Assembly: GCA_030544185.1 (NCBI GenBank)
Contig: JAUNRO010000023.1
Location: 1 to 15,949, forward strand
Source: Propionibacteriaceae bacterium
GTDB lineage: Bacteria > Actinomycetota > Actinomycetes > Propionibacteriales > Propionibacteriaceae
Length of the DNA stretch: 15,949 bases
Direction: 5' to 3'
Shown here: one piece after another, positions 1 through 10,439 of the stretch
Position numbering within the stretch: position 1 is the first letter of the stretch
Layout: each line of letters begins with the position of its first letter
Notes under the pieces: model-generated
The model's input: only the letters and a program-made list of their open reading frames with translations
Told to the model about the DNA's origin: nothing
The model's database searches: none
Made by a program: the position numbers and the translations under genes

Positions 1-2062
1 GAACAATCGGCCCACCGCCACGGTCTGACCGTCCTCAACCTCACCGCCGAAGAGGCCACGAACTATCCATTGGCGCTGAGCGCTTACAGCGGAGACGAGG
101 TCCGGCTGCTGCTCGGTTATGAGCCGGACCTGTTCGACCAGGACACCGCCGACCGACTGCTGCGCGACCTCAGCGGCACCCTCGCCGGCCTGGTCGGTGA
201 TCCGGAGCGTCCGCTCGCCGCGGTGCGGGCAGCGGACACCTCGGCGACCGACGCGTTCGTCGATGGCGGGCCGCTGGCGGTGCCGGAGCAGACCGTGCAC
301 GATCTCTTCGCGGCGCAGGTGGCGCAGCGACCCGACGCCACCGCCCTGACCACCGACGACCAACACTGGACCTACACCCAACTCGACGAATGTGCCCAGC
401 GGATCGCCAAGCAGCTGCGCGGGATGGGCGTCACCCACGAATCGCGCGTCTTCCTCGCGATGCCCCGTTCTGCGGGCCTGGTCGCGGCCATGCTGGGCGT
501 ACTCATGGCGGGTGCGACTTATGTCCCGCTGCACGACTCCGTGCCCCCCGAACGCGTCGCTGCGCTGGCACGCGATCATGGGGTGGCGTACCTCGTCGCG
601 GACCCCGGGAGCCGGGACCGACTCGCGGCTGTGTCCGCGCTGGCTGTCCTGATCTGCGGGCCGGATGGGCGGGTCCTGCCCTCCGATCCGGGACGTGCAC
701 CTGCTGCTGCGGGGCGGTCGACCAAAGCCGCGCCGGCGTCGGCGGCGTACATCATGTTCACCTCAGGCTCGACCGGCACACCGAAGGGCGTGGTGGTCAC
801 CCACCGCAACATTGTGGCGCTCACCCGGGACGAACGGTGGGCGGACTCCCACGACCGGGTGCTGTTCCACTCGCCCCATGCGTTCGACGCGGCTACCTAT
901 GAGATCTGGACACCGCTGCTCAACGGCGGGACGGTCGTGGTGGCGTCGGCGCAGGGCATCACGCCGGCCACCCTGCGCCGGAGCGTCGACAGCGGCGGTG
1001 TCACGGCGGTCTTCCTGACCACCGCCCTGTTCAATCTGCTGGCCCAGGAGGATCCCGCGTGCTTCGCCGGGCTGCGCCAGGTCTGGACCGGCGGCGAGGC
1101 AGCTGATCCGGAGTCGTTCGTGCGGGTCCACCTGCCCGGTCACGACGCTCGTCCATGTCTACGGACCCACCGAGGTCACGACGTTCGCGACCTGCACCCC
1201 GATCGCCGAGGCCGACGCCCGCGCCGGAGTCTGCCCCATCGGCCGACCGATGAACGGCACCGGAACACACATTCTCGACCGAGCCCTCCGGCCGGTGCCC
1301 ACCGGTGCCGTCGGTGAGCTTTATCTCGCGGGTGACGGAGCAGCCCGCGGCTACGACGGCCGGGCCGGGCTGACGGCAGAACGCTTTGTCGCGAACCCGT
1401 TCGGCGATGGCGACCGGCTCTATCGCACGGGCGACCTGGTGCGCTGGCGGCCCGATGGGCTGATCCAGTTCGTCGGACGCGCCGACGGACAGGTCAAGAT
1501 CCGTGGCTTCCGGATCGAACCGGGCGAGATCGAGGCAGCCCTGGCCGCGTGCCCGGGCGTCGCCCAGGCCGCCGTCGCCGTGCTGGAAACCCCCTCCGGC
1601 TCGCGCGTGCTGGCGGGCTATCTGACCGAATCGGCTTCGGGGTCGGTAAGCCTCCCGAGCGTCGCGGAGGGCCTACGGGACACGCTGCCCGCCTACATGG
1701 TGCCGTCCTCGCTCCAGGTGCTGGACGCCCTTCCTCTCAACGACAACGGGAAGGTGGATCGGCGCAGGCTGCCGCAGCCCGACTGGGAGGCGATCCTGGC
1801 CGACCACTATCGGGCGCCAGAGACGCCGACCGAGGAACTCGTCGCCGAGATCTGGTCCCGGGTCCTCAACCTGCCGAGGGTCGGCCGCGACGACAACTTC
1901 TTCGAAGTCGGCGGTGACTCGGTCAAGAGCGTCCAGATCGTCGGCGAGGTGCGCGAGGCCCTCGACCTGAGCGTGCCGACCAGGGCCTTGTTCGACAACC
2001 AGACCCTGCACGCGTACGCCAGGGCGATCGAGGACGAGCTCCTGGAGCAAGCCCTGAGCTGA
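1..2062 (+). CDS. NRPS, 5'-truncated (end of C, then A-T), with an internal frameshift
   Basis: This is the 3' part of a peptide synthetase; it is open in frame 1 from base 1. Bases 1 to about 255 encode the C-terminal part of a condensation domain ([14 protein letters not shown]). An adenylation domain follows, with the ATP-binding motif [11 protein letters not shown] at 757-789, the pocket segment FDAATYE near 883-903, YGPTE, YRTGD and NGKVD (catalytic Lys codon 1751-1753). The carrier domain has VGGDS with the phosphopantetheine Ser at 1919-1921. The reading frame changes from 1 to 2 near 1130, inside the A domain. Aligned by eye to GrsA, the ten-residue specificity code reads D-A-Y-L-W-G-V-T-F-K, which suggests an aliphatic substrate such as valine (weak). 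There is no thioesterase after the T domain. The next synthetase starts 55 bases later with an LCL-like C domain, so this module probably passes its chain forward. Family assignment is secure; whether the intact protein is made is not. Confidence 0.9.
1129..1140 (+). other. Frameshift site within the first NRPS A domain
   Basis: Upstream of here the A domain reads correctly in frame 1 through [17 protein letters not shown]. Downstream, the expected [14 protein letters not shown] reads only in frame 2. The frame-1 reading runs on as non-homologous, Arg/His-rich sequence to a TGA at 1315-1317. By comparison with A domains that have an alanine-cysteine-proline step here, loss of two bases just after 1131 is the simplest explanation; gain of one base is the alternative. 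No further disruption follows to the stop at 2062, which fits a sequencing error or a very recent mutation. Confidence 0.85.
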
Positions 2063-2117
2063 CCCATCAGCCGCAGCTGAGCGACCGACCCCACGCCACA
2101 CCACTGCTGGAGATGAG

Positions 2118-5100
2118 ATGAGCACCACCGACGTTCAGACAACCGACCGGGCGAGCGTCCGCGATGAGATCCTGCGCCGAATGCGCAACCGCGACCGGCG
2201 ACTTGGCGACGTGCCCATCGTGGACCGTCACGAGCCGTTGCCGCTGTCGTTCGCGCAGCAGCGCCTCTGGGTCCTGGACCGGATCGATCCGGGGCGCACC
2301 GACTATCACTCCGCCTTTGCCCTCGACCTGACCGGCGATCTCGATGTGGACGCCCTCCGCCGCGCCTGGTGCGCACTGGTGCACCGCCATGAATCCTTGC
2401 GGACCCGGTTCGCCGAGGTCGACGGGGAGGGTCGCCAGCTCATCGATCCGCCCTCGGGACCCGAGATCACGATCATCGAGACCGACGTCGATCGGGTATC
2501 CGAGCTCGCCGACCACTACTTCGCCCTCCCGTTCGACCTGACGAGCGGGCCCCTGCTGCGCGTCCGGCTGTTCCGCGTCGGCCCACGACGCCACATCCTC
2601 GTGGCCGTCCTGCACCACATCATCACCGATGGCTGGTCGATGGGGGTCCTGCAGAAGGAACTCGACAGCCTGTACGCCAGGGCGGGGGAGGCGCCGCAAC
2701 TCGACGGCCAGGCTCTCGCCGCCACGCTGGACCCGCTTCCGTTCCAGTACGCCGACTATGCGCAGTGGCAGCGCGGGCGCCTGACCGGCGAGCGCTACCA
2801 GGCCTCGCTCGCGCACTGGAAGCGGCGGCTGGACGGCGCGCAGCCGCTGGAGTTCCCCACCGATCGGCCACGGCCGCAGGCACGGACAACTCGGGGCGAC
2901 GGGTTCTCGTTCGACGTCCCGGCCGCCGTCGCCGAGCGACTCGCCCAAGTGGGCCGCGACCACAACGCCAACCTCTATCAGGTCCTCATGACCGCCGCCC
3001 GGATCGCCCTGGCGCGGTGGACCCGCCACGACGACGTCGTCGTGGGCACGGTGACGGCCGGGCGGGAGGACGCCCGTTTCCATGCGATCACCGGGTTCTT
3101 CGTCAACACGCTCGCCCTGCGCGGAACCGTCGACGAAACACTGTCCTTCGCCCAGAACCTCGCGATCACGCGGGCGGACGTGCTCACCGACTTCGACCAC
3201 GCGGACGTGCCGTTCGATGCGGTCGTCGACGCCGTGTTGAGCGATCGCGACCCGGCGGTCCCGCCGGTGGTCCAGGCCGCGCTGATCCTGCAGAACGCGG
3301 CATCGGCGACCGGGAACCTCGGTGACCTGACGGCGACGCCGTTCGCGATCCATCGCGACCAGTCGGTCTTCGATCTCACACTCGAGTTCCAGGAGCGGGC
3401 CGACGGTCTGGCCGGACACGTCGAGTTCAGCTCGGACATCTTCGACCGGGAGACGATCGATTTGTTCGTCACCGGCCTGATCGAGGTGCTGGCGCATGCG
3501 GACGACCCCCGGCCGCTCCGCGCGCTGACACTTGCTGGCCCCGATGCAGCGGTCCTGAGCGGCCCGCCGGGTCCCCGTCCGCGATCGGTGCTCGATCTGC
3601 TGACCGATCAGGTGCTGACGCGACCGGATGAGCCCGCCGTGGTCGGTGCCGGCGAATCGGTGACGTTCGCCGAGATGGACCAGCGCGCCGCCGCCATTGC
3701 TGGCCAGCTTGCGGAGCAGGGCGTACGCCGCGGGGACCGGGTTGGCGTGTGCGTCGGTCGGGGCCCGGAACTGGCGGAATTGCTGCTCGGGGTGGTGTAC
3801 GCCGGGGCAGTCTACGTGCCGCTCGATCCGGATTACCCGGTGGAGCGCCTGGCGTACATGGTCGAGGACGCGGCCATGATCGGTGTCCTGGTCGCTCCCG
3901 AGTTCCGGACGCGGATGCCGGCCGGGGTGCGCACCCTGTCCGTCGACCGCGGCGCCCGGAGCACGCCGCTGCGTGCGGACCTGACCGTTGCCGGCGGCTG
4001 CTACATGATCTACACCTCGGGCTCCACGGGGCGACCCAAGGGCGTCCTCGTGCCGCACCGGGGGCTCGCCGCGATGACGCAATCCCTGGGCGAGGCGATC
4101 GGCATCGCCCCGGGGTCGAGGTTCCTCCAGTTCGCGTCGCCGAGTTTCGATGTGTCCATCGCGGAGATGATGGTCGCGTGGCTGAACGGCGCCGCCTGTG
4201 TGATGGTGCCGCGGGCCGAGGCGACGGCGGACGCGCTCGAAGCCACGCTGCGGAATCACTCGGTCACCCACGTCATCATGCCGCCGGCGCTGCTGCAGGC
4301 GCTCGATCCCGCACAGCTCGGACCGGTCGAGCACCTGCTCCTGGCCGGCGAGGCGTGGTCTGGTGCCCTGGCCGAGCGCTTCGGCGCCGATCGCTGCGTG
4401 CACAACGGATACGGCCCCACCGAGACCACCGCCTGCGCCACCGCCAGCCCGGCGCTGACGGACCCGGGCACGCCCCCGCTCGGTCCGCCGCTGGCCGGCA
4501 CCCGCCTCCACGTGCTCGATCGCTGGCTCCGTCCCGTGCGCGAGGGGGTTCCCGGTGAGCTCTACATCAGCGGTGACGGGGTGACCGACGGCTACTGGGC
4601 CCAGCCCGGGTTGACCGCCGCTCGGTTCGTCGCCGACCCGTCCGGTCCGGTCGGCCGCCGGATGTATCGCTCGGGCGATGTCGTGCGGCGTCGGCCCGAC
4701 GGGCAGTTGGAGTTCCTCGGCCGCGCCGACGAACAGGTGAAGATCCGGGGCCACCGCATCGAGCTCGGTGAGGTCGAGGCGGTCATCTCTGATCTGCCCG
4801 GAATCGACCAGGCTGTCCTGAGTGTCGACCGGACCGGCGCTGAGCGCCGGCTGGTCGCCTACGTCGTTCCCGCGCCCAACCACCCCCAGGCGCCGGCGAG
4901 CCTCGCCGGTGCAGCGGCCGAGGTGCTTCCGGCCTATATGGTTCCGGCCGCCTTCGTGACGGTCGACGGGATCCCCTTGACCGTCAACGGCAAGACCGAC
5001 CGCCGAGCCCTGCCCAGGGTCGATTGGGCCGGTCAATCGGGAACAGAACACGTGGCGCCCGAGTCCGCCACCGAGCTCGCGCTGGCGGAGGTCTGGCGGG

Positions 5101-8100
5101 AGCTGCTCAAGCTCGATCGGGTCGGGAAACACGACAACTTCTTCCGCGTCGGTGGTGACTCGGTGAGTGCGGTCCGGCTGGTGGCGCGCGCGGCCCAGAC
5201 CTTCGGGGTCAGGCTGGCGGTGCGGGCCGTCTTCGACCACCCGACCGTGGCGGGGTTGGCGCAACTCCTCGACGCCGGCGCCGCCGAGGTCGGCGTTGAT
5301 CCCGGCCCGGTCCCGGTGCCCCGCGACCAGGACCTGCCGCTGTCGGCCGGTCAGCGGCGGCTGTGGTTTCTTGATCGCTACGAGCCTGGCAGCGCGGAAT
5401 ACAACTCGGGCGGCGCCCTGCGGATCGCGGGCCTGGACGTGGCGGTCCTCTCGGTTGCACTCGCTGCGCTCGTCCACCGGCACGAGGCACTGCGCACCAC
5501 GTTCACCGAGGTCGACGGCCGTCCGGTGCAGGTCATCGGTGACCCCGCGCAGGCGCCGACCGTCGAGCTGACCGATCTGTCCGATGTCCCGGGCGCCCAG
5601 CGCGAGGCGTTCGTCGACGATGTCCTGAGCGACTTCATCCACCGGCCGTTCGATCTGTCGAGCGGGCCCCTGTTCCGGGCACTCGTGATCAAGACCGGAC
5701 CCCGGGACCACGTCCTCGCGCTCGGCATCCACCACATCGTGGTCGATGCCTGGTCGCTGTCCATCCTGACCCGGGAGCTGGGTGCGCTCTACGACGCGGC
5801 ACGGACCTCGCCCGCCGATGCCCGGGATCCCCGCACCCTGGCGCAACTGGCTGGTCTGCCGGATTCCCGACTGCAGTACGCCGACTTCGCAGCCTGGCAG
5901 GACGGATACCTCGAGTCCGACGCGTTCGACGAAGGCCTTGACTACTGGCGGACGCTGCTGGCGGATGCGGAGCCGCTGGATCTGCCGACGGATCACCCGC
6001 GACCGCCGGTGCGTCGAGGGCAGGGCACGACGCGCTTCTTCGACGTTCCCCGACCCACGGCCGCAGCCGTCCGCGCCTTCCAGCACTCCAGCGGCGTCAC
6101 CTTGTTCATGGTGTTGGCTGCCGCCGTCCGGGTCGTGCTGGCTCGCTGGGCCGGACAGCGCGACCTTGTGCTCGGCACCGTGATCTCCGGCCGGGATCGA
6201 GCTCAGCTCGACGATGTCGTCGGCTTCTTCGTCAACACCCTGGCGTTGCGGATGACGGTTGACGAGGCCCGCAGCGGCCGTGATCTCCTCGCGGCGACCC
6301 GGGAAGCGGTGCTCAGCGCGTTCCAGCACGGCGAAGTCCCCTTCGACACCGTGGTGGATGCGGTTGCGCCCCGGCGGGACCCGTCCCGGCCGACGCTGGT
6401 GCAGGCAGTGGTCGCCCTGCAGAACGCTCCGAGCGAAAGCTGGCAGATCGACGGCTTGACGGTGCAGGAGCAGGCGCTGACCCGCCGGGGCTCGCTGTTC
6501 GATCTCAGCGTCGACTTCTACGAGGACGACGACCGACTGTGGGCGAGCATCGAATACGACACCGACCTCTTCGAGCCCGCCACCATCGACCGGTTGTGGA
6601 GCCACCTGTGTGTCTTCCTGGACGCACTGGTGAGGTTCCCCGACCGTCCCATCAACCAGATCGACCACCTCACCAGCGGTGATCGGGACGAGCTCCTGGC
6701 CAGCAGTCGAACCACCCTGCACCGCTCAGTCTCAGCCGGGTCCGGCGAGGGCAGGTCGGGGGTGGCTGAGGGGCTGACGAGGCTGGCGCGCACCCATCCG
6801 GACGCTCCCGCCCTGACCGGTTCGGACCGAAGCCTGACCTTCGCCGAGCTGGAGGCCCGGGTCAACCGCGTGGCCCGGCATCTCGCCGGGCTCGGGATCG
6901 GGCCGGGCGATCGGGTCGTCACCATGGTGCCGCGCAGCGCCGACGCTGTGGTCGCTCTGTTCGGCGTCCTGCGGTCCGGCGCCGCATACATCCCGATCGA
7001 TCCCGCAGCCCCCGCCGATCGAGCTCGAACGATCGCCGCCGGTGCCGGCGCCGTCCGGGTCCTCGCCACCGGCGAGACGGTCGACGCCGCGCGGAGCCTG
7101 CTGGGGGAGACCCTGCCGGTCACCGAGGTCGCCGAAGCTGCGCAGCGATCGAGCGCGGCCTTCACCGCTGCCGAGCGGGTCCGTCCGCTGCGCGGCGCCG
7201 ACGAGGCGTACATCATGTTCACCTCGGGATCGACCGGTGCGCCGAAGGGGGTGGTCGTCACCCACGACAACCTCGAGGCGATGGTCGCGGCCTATCGGGA
7301 GGCAGTCCCGGAGGGCCCCGAGACCCGAGACCGCCGGATGAACGCGGCGCACCTTGCTGCCTGGACCTTCGACGCCTCCTGGGACCCGCTGGTGTGGCTG
7401 CTCAGCGGTCACCACCTGCACGTCGTCGATGAGTTCACCCGGACCGACGCAGAAGCGCTGTGCGGCTATGTCGCCGAGCACCGCATCGACTACCTCGACA
7501 CCACGCCGTCCTATCTCAATCAGCTCGTCGCGGCCGGACTCCTCGACGAGGGCCGACGCCCGCTCACGGTGCTCACCGTGGGGGCGGAGGCACTGGACGA
7601 TGGCTTGGCCGAACGGCTTGCCGCCGCGGGGCTCGAGGCGGTGTACAACTTCTACGGTCCGACGGAGAACACCGTCAACAGCACTGTCTGGCGCGTGCAG
7701 CCCGGGTGCCGGCCGCTGATCGGCCGACCAGTGCCGGGCACCCGGGTCTTGGTCCTGGACGAATGGCTCCGCCCGGTCCCGGTCGGGGTGCGTGGTGAGC
7801 TCTACCTCGCAGGTCAGGCGGTCGCGCGAGGCTATGAGGGATCCGCGGTGCTGACAGCCGAACGCTTCGTCGCGGATCCGGCGGGTTCCGGCGAGCGCCT
7901 CTATCGGACCGGGGACGTCGTGCGCTGGACCGCCGATCACGAGCTGGAGTTCCTCGGCCGCAACGATGGTCAGGTGAAGATCCGCGGCTACCGGATCGAG
8001 CTCGGTGAAGTGGAGGCCGTCATCGCGAGCCTGCCGAGGGTCGTCTCCGCAGCCGTCGTGGCGCGGGAGGACAGGCCCGGGATCAAACGGCTCGTGGCGT

Positions 8101-9899
8101 ACGCCGCCGTCAAGGACGGCGACCTCGCCCCCGATGGAGCAGCCATCCGCGCCGCTGCTGCCCGGCGGCTGCCCGACTACATGGTCCCGACCGCCGTCGT
8201 AGTCCTCGCCGAGCTGCCGCTCAACGCAAACGGGAAGACCGATCGCAAGGCGCTGCCTGCGCCGACCGAGGACGCCCTGCTCACCGCCGGTTTTGTCGCG
8301 CCTACCGGCGCCGCCGAGGTTTTCCTCGCTGCGCTCTGGCGCGACCTGTTGGGCGTGCCGCGGGTCGGCGCCGAGGACAACTTCTTCGACCTCGGTGGTG
8401 ACTCGATCCTCAGTATTCAGCTGGTCTCCAGGGTTCGGGCAGCCGGTCTGGAGCTGACCTCGAAGGACGTGTTCGTGCATCAGACGCTCGCTGCAATGGC
8501 GGCTGTCATGGACGCCCGGGAGCAGGTCGCGCCGGCCAGCGATGCCGATCGCGGCACACCGCTCACCGGCGACGTCGTGCTGACTCCCGTCCAGCACTGG
8601 TTTTTCGAGACCCATCCGCATCACCCCGAGCACTTCGACATGTCGCTGCTGGTCGAGATCGATCCGACGGTGGACCCGGGCCTGCTGGCGCAAGCAGTGA
8701 GGGCGGTCATCGACCAGCACGATCTGCTCCGGCTCCGGGCCGAACGCACGCCGGCCGGCGGGTGGCGCCAGCATCTGGACGAGGCGCTGGACAGCCACGC
8801 GGTCCGCGTGGTCGACGGCGCCGGGCTGAGTGAGGAGGTGTTCGAGGCGCTGGTCGCGACCGAGGCTGCCAGAGCGCGGCCGGCCCGCCGCCTCGCCGAC
8901 GGTCCGTTGTTCGAAGCCGTGATCTTCGACGGTGCCGGGGCCCGACCTCACCAGTTGCTGTTGTCAGCCCACCACCTGGTCGTCGATGCGGTTTCGTGGC
9001 GGGTCATCACCGAGGATCTCGAGACCGCCTATCAGTGCGTCTGCGCAGATCGGTCGGTCGAGCTCGGTCGCCGCACCACGTCCTTCCAGGACTGGGCCGC
9101 GAAGCTCCAGAGCTTCGCCCGCACGGGCGGTTTCGATGATGACCTTGCGTTCTGGTCCGACACCGCATCAGCCGCCGGGCAGCTGACGGTGCCCTGCGAC
9201 CTGGCCACCGGTCCCAACGACGTCGCGTCCGAGGACCGGGTCACCGCGACCCTGTCCGAAGAAGTCACCACGGCCCTGCTCACGGCGGCCCCCGCTGCCT
9301 TCCGGTGCCGCATCGACGATGTCCTGCTGGCGGGAGTCGGACGGACGGTGGCCGACTGGGCGGGCTCCGCGGCGGTCGGTATCGAGAAAGAGGGCCATGG
9401 TCGCGAGGACATTCTCGACGGCGTCGAGGTGTCCCGGACGGTCGGCTGGTTCACCACGATCTATCCCATGCTCCTGGAGCTGCCTGAGGGCCGCGATTGG
9501 GCGGAGACGGTTGCGGCGATCAAGCGGCAGACCCGCCGGACGCCCCGCGGCATCGGCTTCGGTGCGCTGCGCTATCTGGTTGACCGACCGGGCACCGACG
9601 CCCTGCGGAGCCTGCAGCTGCCGATCGCGTTCAACTACCTCGGCCGCTTCGCCGACAGCGCCGGGGACGGCCTGGTCCGGCGTTTCCTGCCGACCCCATG
9701 GGTCGACCACTCGCCGGCCGAGGAACGGACCAACCTGCTCGACATCACCGGCGCCGTCACCGACGGCCGGATGACGTTCACCTGGACCTACTCGACGAAC
9801 CGGCATCACCGCACGACGGTGGCCGGGCTCGCCCGAGCCCTCACCGATGGCCTCACCGAGATCTCCCGAGCGTCGTCGCAGCGGCGCCGGGGCCGGTGA
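2118..9899 (+). CDS. Non-ribosomal peptide synthetase, two modules, C-A-T-C-A-T-E
   Basis: This 2593-residue cytosolic synthetase adds two amino acids and epimerises the second. By residue: C about 30-470 (HHIITDG, His166-Gly172), A about 490-960 (YTSGSTG from 632, Lys959), T (Ser1015), C about 1070-1500 (HHIVVDA, 1205-1211), A about 1540-2040 (FTSGSTG from 1701, Lys2040), T (Ser2096), E about 2150-2585 ([10 protein letters not shown] from 2285, then EGHGRE and FNYLGRF). Both C domains begin with LCL-like LPLS..Q.RLW segments. Specificity codes read by eye are D-V-A-I-L-A-G-A-C-K and D-A-D-D-L-V-F-V-N-K. I recognise no exact match for either; the two acidic pocket residues in the second hint at a basic side chain (inference). 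No release domain follows E, so a partner must continue or release the chain. The ATG at 2118 has GGAG five bases upstream. An mbtH gene follows 63 bases downstream. Confidence 0.97.
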   Translation: MSTTDVQTTDRASVRDEILRRMRNRDRRLGDVPIVDRHEPLPLSFAQQRLWVLDRIDPGRTDYHSAFALDLTGDLDVDALRRAWCALVHRHESLRTRFAEVDGEGRQLIDPPSGPEITIIETDVDRVSELADHYFALPFDLTSGPLLRVRLFRVGPRRHILVAVLHHIITDGWSMGVLQKELDSLYARAGEAPQLDGQALAATLDPLPFQYADYAQWQRGRLTGERYQASLAHWKRRLDGAQPLEFPTDRPRPQARTTRGDGFSFDVPAAVAERLAQVGRDHNANLYQVLMTAARIALARWTRHDDVVVGTVTAGREDARFHAITGFFVNTLALRGTVDETLSFAQNLAITRADVLTDFDHADVPFDAVVDAVLSDRDPAVPPVVQAALILQNAASATGNLGDLTATPFAIHRDQSVFDLTLEFQERADGLAGHVEFSSDIFDRETIDLFVTGLIEVLAHADDPRPLRALTLAGPDAAVLSGPPGPRPRSVLDLLTDQVLTRPDEPAVVGAGESVTFAEMDQRAAAIAGQLAEQGVRRGDRVGVCVGRGPELAELLLGVVYAGAVYVPLDPDYPVERLAYMVEDAAMIGVLVAPEFRTRMPAGVRTLSVDRGARSTPLRADLTVAGGCYMIYTSGSTGRPKGVLVPHRGLAAMTQSLGEAIGIAPGSRFLQFASPSFDVSIAEMMVAWLNGAACVMVPRAEATADALEATLRNHSVTHVIMPPALLQALDPAQLGPVEHLLLAGEAWSGALAERFGADRCVHNGYGPTETTACATASPALTDPGTPPLGPPLAGTRLHVLDRWLRPVREGVPGELYISGDGVTDGYWAQPGLTAARFVADPSGPVGRRMYRSGDVVRRRPDGQLEFLGRADEQVKIRGHRIELGEVEAVISDLPGIDQAVLSVDRTGAERRLVAYVVPAPNHPQAPASLAGAAAEVLPAYMVPAAFVTVDGIPLTVNGKTDRRALPRVDWAGQSGTEHVAPESATELALAEVWRELLKLDRVGKHDNFFRVGGDSVSAVRLVARAAQTFGVRLAVRAVFDHPTVAGLAQLLDAGAAEVGVDPGPVPVPRDQDLPLSAGQRRLWFLDRYEPGSAEYNSGGALRIAGLDVAVLSVALAALVHRHEALRTTFTEVDGRPVQVIGDPAQAPTVELTDLSDVPGAQREAFVDDVLSDFIHRPFDLSSGPLFRALVIKTGPRDHVLALGIHHIVVDAWSLSILTRELGALYDAARTSPADARDPRTLAQLAGLPDSRLQYADFAAWQDGYLESDAFDEGLDYWRTLLADAEPLDLPTDHPRPPVRRGQGTTRFFDVPRPTAAAVRAFQHSSGVTLFMVLAAAVRVVLARWAGQRDLVLGTVISGRDRAQLDDVVGFFVNTLALRMTVDEARSGRDLLAATREAVLSAFQHGEVPFDTVVDAVAPRRDPSRPTLVQAVVALQNAPSESWQIDGLTVQEQALTRRGSLFDLSVDFYEDDDRLWASIEYDTDLFEPATIDRLWSHLCVFLDALVRFPDRPINQIDHLTSGDRDELLASSRTTLHRSVSAGSGEGRSGVAEGLTRLARTHPDAPALTGSDRSLTFAELEARVNRVARHLAGLGIGPGDRVVTMVPRSADAVVALFGVLRSGAAYIPIDPAAPADRARTIAAGAGAVRVLATGETVDAARSLLGETLPVTEVAEAAQRSSAAFTAAERVRPLRGADEAYIMFTSGSTGAPKGVVVTHDNLEAMVAAYREAVPEGPETRDRRMNAAHLAAWTFDASWDPLVWLLSGHHLHVVDEFTRTDAEALCGYVAEHRIDYLDTTPSYLNQLVAAGLLDEGRRPLTVLTVGAEALDDGLAERLAAAGLEAVYNFYGPTENTVNSTVWRVQPGCRPLIGRPVPGTRVLVLDEWLRPVPVGVRGELYLAGQAVARGYEGSAVLTAERFVADPAGSGERLYRTGDVVRWTADHELEFLGRNDGQVKIRGYRIELGEVEAVIASLPRVVSAAVVAREDRPGIKRLVAYAAVKDGDLAPDGAAIRAAAARRLPDYMVPTAVVVLAELPLNANGKTDRKALPAPTEDALLTAGFVAPTGAAEVFLAALWRDLLGVPRVGAEDNFFDLGGDSILSIQLVSRVRAAGLELTSKDVFVHQTLAAMAAVMDAREQVAPASDADRGTPLTGDVVLTPVQHWFFETHPHHPEHFDMSLLVEIDPTVDPGLLAQAVRAVIDQHDLLRLRAERTPAGGWRQHLDEALDSHAVRVVDGAGLSEEVFEALVATEAARARPARRLADGPLFEAVIFDGAGARPHQLLLSAHHLVVDAVSWRVITEDLETAYQCVCADRSVELGRRTTSFQDWAAKLQSFARTGGFDDDLAFWSDTASAAGQLTVPCDLATGPNDVASEDRVTATLSEEVTTALLTAAPAAFRCRIDDVLLAGVGRTVADWAGSAAVGIEKEGHGREDILDGVEVSRTVGWFTTIYPMLLELPEGRDWAETVAAIKRQTRRTPRGIGFGALRYLVDRPGTDALRSLQLPIAFNYLGRFADSAGDGLVRRFLPTPWVDHSPAEERTNLLDITGAVTDGRMTFTWTYSTNRHHRTTVAGLARALTDGLTEISRASSQRRRGR

Positions 9900-9962
9900 C
9901 CGTGGGGCCGCTGAACCACCTAGGAACCAACGTCAATCGGACAACAATGAAAGGAAATGCAC

Positions 9963-10175
9963 ATGAGTGACAACCCGTTCGACAACGAAGAGGGCACCTT
10001 CCTGGTGCTGGTGAACCACGAGAACCAGCACTCCCTGTGGCCCGCTTTCGCCGAGGTGCCGGCCGGCTGGCGCGTCGTCCTGAGCGACGCCTCCCGCGCT
10101 GACGCGCTGGTCTACATCGAAACGAACTGGACTGACATCCGACCGAAGAGCCTGATCGAGCTCACCAGCGAGTGA
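9963..10175 (+). CDS. MbtH-like protein (NRPS adenylation chaperone)
   Basis: The 70-residue product is a near-textbook MbtH-like protein: [15 protein letters not shown] at the start, then [19 protein letters not shown], and [10 protein letters not shown] near the end. It carries the conserved tryptophans in SLWP, GWR and NWT. MbtH-like proteins bind the N-terminal subdomain of A domains and are often needed for solubility or activity. I chose the ATG at 9963 over the in-frame ATG at 9957 because the AAAGGAA at 9950-9956 is well spaced for 9963 and overlaps the earlier ATG, and because family members start M-(S/T)-x-NPFD. It lies directly after the synthetase, probably in the same transcript, and is likely to serve the A domains there. 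I cannot tell which ones need it. Confidence 0.97.
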   Translation: MSDNPFDNEEGTFLVLVNHENQHSLWPAFAEVPAGWRVVLSDASRADALVYIETNWTDIRPKSLIELTSE

Positions 10176-10203
10176 CGGCGCCGGGTTTCCGACGGCGGCG
10201 CCG
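10176..10203 (+). terminator. GC-rich hairpin just after mbtH (possible terminator or attenuator)
   Basis: A perfect 7-base inverted repeat, CGGCGCC at 10176-10182 and GGCGCCG at 10197-10203, begins at the base after the mbtH stop codon and leaves a 14-base loop. There is no T-tract after it, so it is not a classical intrinsic terminator. In high-GC actinobacteria such hairpins may still stall polymerase or stabilise the upstream mRNA end. The position between the assembly-line genes and the gap is what makes it plausible. Confidence 0.3.
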
Positions 10204-10439
10204 CTGTTCTCGACAGTGCGGCATCGACGTCCGTGGAACCAGTGTCTGAATGTCAGTGCAATCTGACCCGGTGTGGTTGGAGGCCGAATAGTCCGCCCGG
10301 TTCGCAGTGATCGGGCGCATCCCCCCACATGTCGCTGAGGCGGCGCGCTCCGCGTTGCCGAGGCCACGATTCGGTCGAGTCTGCGCAGCTGGATATCGGC
10401 CCACGGACCGACGTTGCCAATCGAAAGAAGGTCAAGACA
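10204..10439 (+). other. Intergenic gap, likely leader/promoter region of the tailoring genes
   Basis: I find no gene here; the short reading frames that cross it have no ribosome-binding site and no recognisable product. It is the longest non-coding stretch in the window and is a little less GC-biased around 10240-10300. A small nested inverted pattern, CTGA (10246-10249), TCAG (10253-10256), CTGA (10263-10266), could be an operator but is short enough to be chance. I see no convincing -35/-10 pair. Its place ahead of seven closely packed genes makes a promoter likely, but this is inference. Confidence 0.4.
10426..10431 (+). promoter_or_regulatory. Ribosome-binding site that sets the ligase start
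   Basis: AGAAGG ends eight bases before the ATG at 10440. This favours that start over the in-frame ATG at 10329, which would add 37 Arg-rich residues unlike the family and has no clear ribosome-binding site. Confidence 0.75.

Noticed and set aside
1250..2062. A separate gene starting at the ATG at 1250
   Set aside because: It begins in the middle of an A domain, has no ribosome-binding site, and continues the upstream domain exactly. It is the downstream half of a frameshifted gene.
5730..5750. An inactive condensation domain because HHIVVDA replaces HHxxxDG
   Set aside because: The catalytic second His and the Asp are kept. Gly to Ala at the last position is a mild change, and the rest of the domain looks intact.
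2067..6722. A 1551-codon open frame on the minus strand
   Set aside because: It is antisense to the secure NRPS coding sequence. Its composition (Gly/Arg/Val/Asp-rich, no domain motifs) is typical of shadow frames in high-GC genes, and I see no domain or family motif in it.
6732..8951. A 739-codon minus-strand open frame
   Set aside because: Same antisense shadow effect over the second NRPS module; no recognisable motif.
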